Positions 62,715 through 64,000 of a DNA stretch of 64,000 nucleotides are shown in pieces. The stretch lies in NCBI RefSeq assembly GCF_029714285.1, contig NZ_CP121662.1, forward strand, positions 2,170,001 through 2,234,000. Direction: 5' to 3'. Each line of letters starts with the position of its first letter. Position 1 is the stretch's first letter. The translations under genes were made by a program, and so were the position numbers. The DNA comes from Rhizobium sp. CB3090. Lineage in GTDB: Bacteria; Pseudomonadota; Alphaproteobacteria; Rhizobiales; Rhizobiaceae. The notes under the pieces are model-generated. The model was not told the origin of the DNA and ran no database searches. It was given only the letters and a program-made list of their open reading frames with translations.

Positions 62715-63632
62715 TTGGGCGGGCATTTTCTATCGATCGGCGAATGCATGGTGGAGCTGTCGCAGGCTGAGGACGGACTTCTGCGCAAGGGCTTTGCCGG
62801 CGACACCTTCAACACGGCCTGGTATGCCCGCGCCTGCCTGCCGGCTGATTGGTCCGTCGACTATTTCACGGCGCTCGGCGACGACGCGATGTCGGACGAA
62901 ATGCTGAATTTCATGAAGGCGCATGACATCGGCACGTCGAACATCCGCCGTCTCCGCGGCAAGACGCCCGGTCTCTACATGATCAACCTGAAGAATGGTG
63001 AACGGTCCTTCAGCTATTGGCGCGACAGTTCGGCTGCCCGCCAGCTTGCCGCCGATGGCGACCGGCTTCGTACCGCGATCGAAGAATCCAACGTCCTCTA
63101 TTTTTCCGGCATCACCCTGGCGATCCTGTCGCATGAAGACGCCGAGACGCTGCTCGCCGAGCTCCGCCGCGCCAAGGCCGTCGGCAAGCTGGTGGTCTTC
63201 GACCCCAACCTGCGCCCACGCCTTTGGTCGAGCTTTGACGCCATGCATACGATGATCGGCGAAGGCGCCCGCGCCTCGACGCTGGTGATGCCGAGCTTCG
63301 ACGACGAAGTCTCGCATTTCGCTGATGACTCGATCGCCGGCACCATCCGCCGTTACCGGCTGCACGGCGCCAATATGGTCGTCGTCAAGAATGGTGCCGA
63401 GGGCGCGACCGTCGGAACCGATGCCGGTGAAACGCTTGTTCCAGCCGTCAAGGTCGCCAAGGTCGTCGACACCACCAGCGCCGGCGACAGCTTCAATGGC
63501 GCTTTCCTCGCCCATTATCTGGAGCATGATGACGCCGTCGCCGCCGCCCATTTTGCTGCGGGGATCGCCGCAAAGGTCATCCAGGAACATGGCGCTTTGG
63601 TGCCGCCGGAAAAGCTGCAGGCCGCCGGCTGA
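62715..63632 (+). CDS. kdgK: 2-keto-3-deoxygluconate kinase
   Basis: A 305-residue PfkB family sugar kinase. The N-terminal GHFLSIGECMVELSQA and the second signature DTTSAGDSFNGAFLAHYL, with the catalytic Asp at the GAGD position (SAGD), are clear. It phosphorylates 2-keto-3-deoxygluconate in uronate or galacturonate breakdown. It starts at a TTG at 62715, which has AGGAGG (62704-62709) at 5 bases; there is no ATG in frame that fits. The match to KdgK (rather than another PfkB kinase) is by recollection of the rhizobial sequence. Confidence 0.87.
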   Translation: MGGHFLSIGECMVELSQAEDGLLRKGFAGDTFNTAWYARACLPADWSVDYFTALGDDAMSDEMLNFMKAHDIGTSNIRRLRGKTPGLYMINLKNGERSFSYWRDSSAARQLAADGDRLRTAIEESNVLYFSGITLAILSHEDAETLLAELRRAKAVGKLVVFDPNLRPRLWSSFDAMHTMIGEGARASTLVMPSFDDEVSHFADDSIAGTIRRYRLHGANMVVVKNGAEGATVGTDAGETLVPAVKVAKVVDTTSAGDSFNGAFLAHYLEHDDAVAAAHFAAGIAAKVIQEHGALVPPEKLQAAG

Positions 63633-63756
63633 GAACTGTAATATTTCCATCATAGACACCCCGCACAATAGAACAGGCGCGGGAATCATCTTTGCTGCAC
63701 CGGACTTGGTTGTGCCGGCACCATGAGGGTGCGGTGCGGATGGAACGTTTTTGGAT

Positions 63757-64000
63757 ATGTTGCAGCGCTTGTCGGACATTGATCACAGAGCATGGGCTGA
63801 AGCGGCAAGCCAGGTCGCAACCCCGGAACGCCTGCTTATCGTCAGCGATGCCTGGCATCCGCAGGTGAACGGCGTCGTCCGCTCCATCGAAAATACCAAC
63901 CGCGAACTGGCGCGCATCGGCGTCGATGTCGTCATGATCACGCCGGAAGGGTTTCGCAACGTTCCCTGCCCGACCTATCCGGAAATCCGCCTGTCGATCG
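63757..64000 (+). CDS. glycosyltransferase family 4 protein (partial)
   Basis: Only the first 81 residues are in the window. The start MLQRLSDIDHRAWAEAASQ is followed by RLLIVSDAWHPQVNGVVRSIENTNRELARIG, the N-terminal Rossmann strand and Gly-rich turn of GT4 (GT-B fold) enzymes that transfer sugars onto lipids or other acceptors. The acceptor cannot be told from this portion. The ATG at 63757 has a weak ribosome binding site. A 124-base gap after kdgK separates it. Confidence 0.75.
   Translation, partial: MLQRLSDIDHRAWAEAASQVATPERLLIVSDAWHPQVNGVVRSIENTNRELARIGVDVVMITPEGFRNVPCPTYPEIRLSI

Noticed and set aside
63633..63756. A terminator between kdgK and the glycosyltransferase
   Set aside because: No convincing hairpin with a T run was seen, so I report nothing there.

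Overview
The window is a stretch of alphaproteobacterial chromosome, almost certainly from the Rhizobiaceae and most like the genus Rhizobium. The evidence is a fused trpE(G) anthranilate synthase behind a Trp-Trp-Trp leader peptide, a choXWV choline transporter, a NolR-like ArsR regulator, an IRO-box (TGA-N9-TCA) upstream of a heme receptor, a PHO box upstream of phoX, and RIME-like palindromic repeats. Genes are dense, GC-rich and mostly housekeeping or transport. I see no rRNA, tRNA, CRISPR array, insertion sequence or integrase.

Layout. 1-6.4 kb: end of a MoxR-type ATPase, then DUF58, BatA/DUF4159 and a second large membrane protein, tightly coupled, plus a GNAT. 6.4-12.6 kb: phoX, a GNAT, a glutathionyl-hydroquinone reductase, a NUDIX hydrolase, a metallophosphoesterase and a TPR lipoprotein-like protein. 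12.8-17.1 kb: ECF sigma and anti-sigma pair, two small proteins and an ABC exporter with a structured leader. 17.1-24.2 kb: leuA with a leucine-rich leader ORF, benE, a YciI-like protein, clpP, DUF2076, and queF with a CDF metal exporter. 24.5-34.5 kb: bluB, trpE(G) with trpL, a LysR regulator beside a broken cupin gene, an MFS exporter, an ABC-F ATPase with a leader sORF, and an SDR/XRE divergent pair. 34.5-46.4 kb: a TonB heme receptor, an extensin-like protein, an orphan CopG antitoxin, fhs, several envelope proteins, a LuxR-type regulator, cytochrome c and tdk. 46.6-64 kb: choXWV, a HugZ-like protein, nolR, an omega-amino acid aminotransferase, ade, an AT-rich orphan gene, aglA, a five-gene peptide ABC transporter, kdgK and the start of a glycosyltransferase.

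The strongest observations are regulatory. Three genes or operons appear to be controlled by short leader ORFs coupled to RNA hairpins: trpE(G) (a known rhizobial attenuator), leuA (a leaderless 41-codon ORF with a Leu-rich run and two mutually exclusive RNA pairings), and the ABC-F gene (a 23-codon sORF with an ideal ribosome binding site, an Arg-Asn-Arg triplet and an 11-bp hairpin over its last codons). A fourth, the ABC exporter at 15.2 kb, has two overlapping tiny ORFs inside a predicted three-way-junction leader. All calls come from reading the sequence; no database search or folding program was run.
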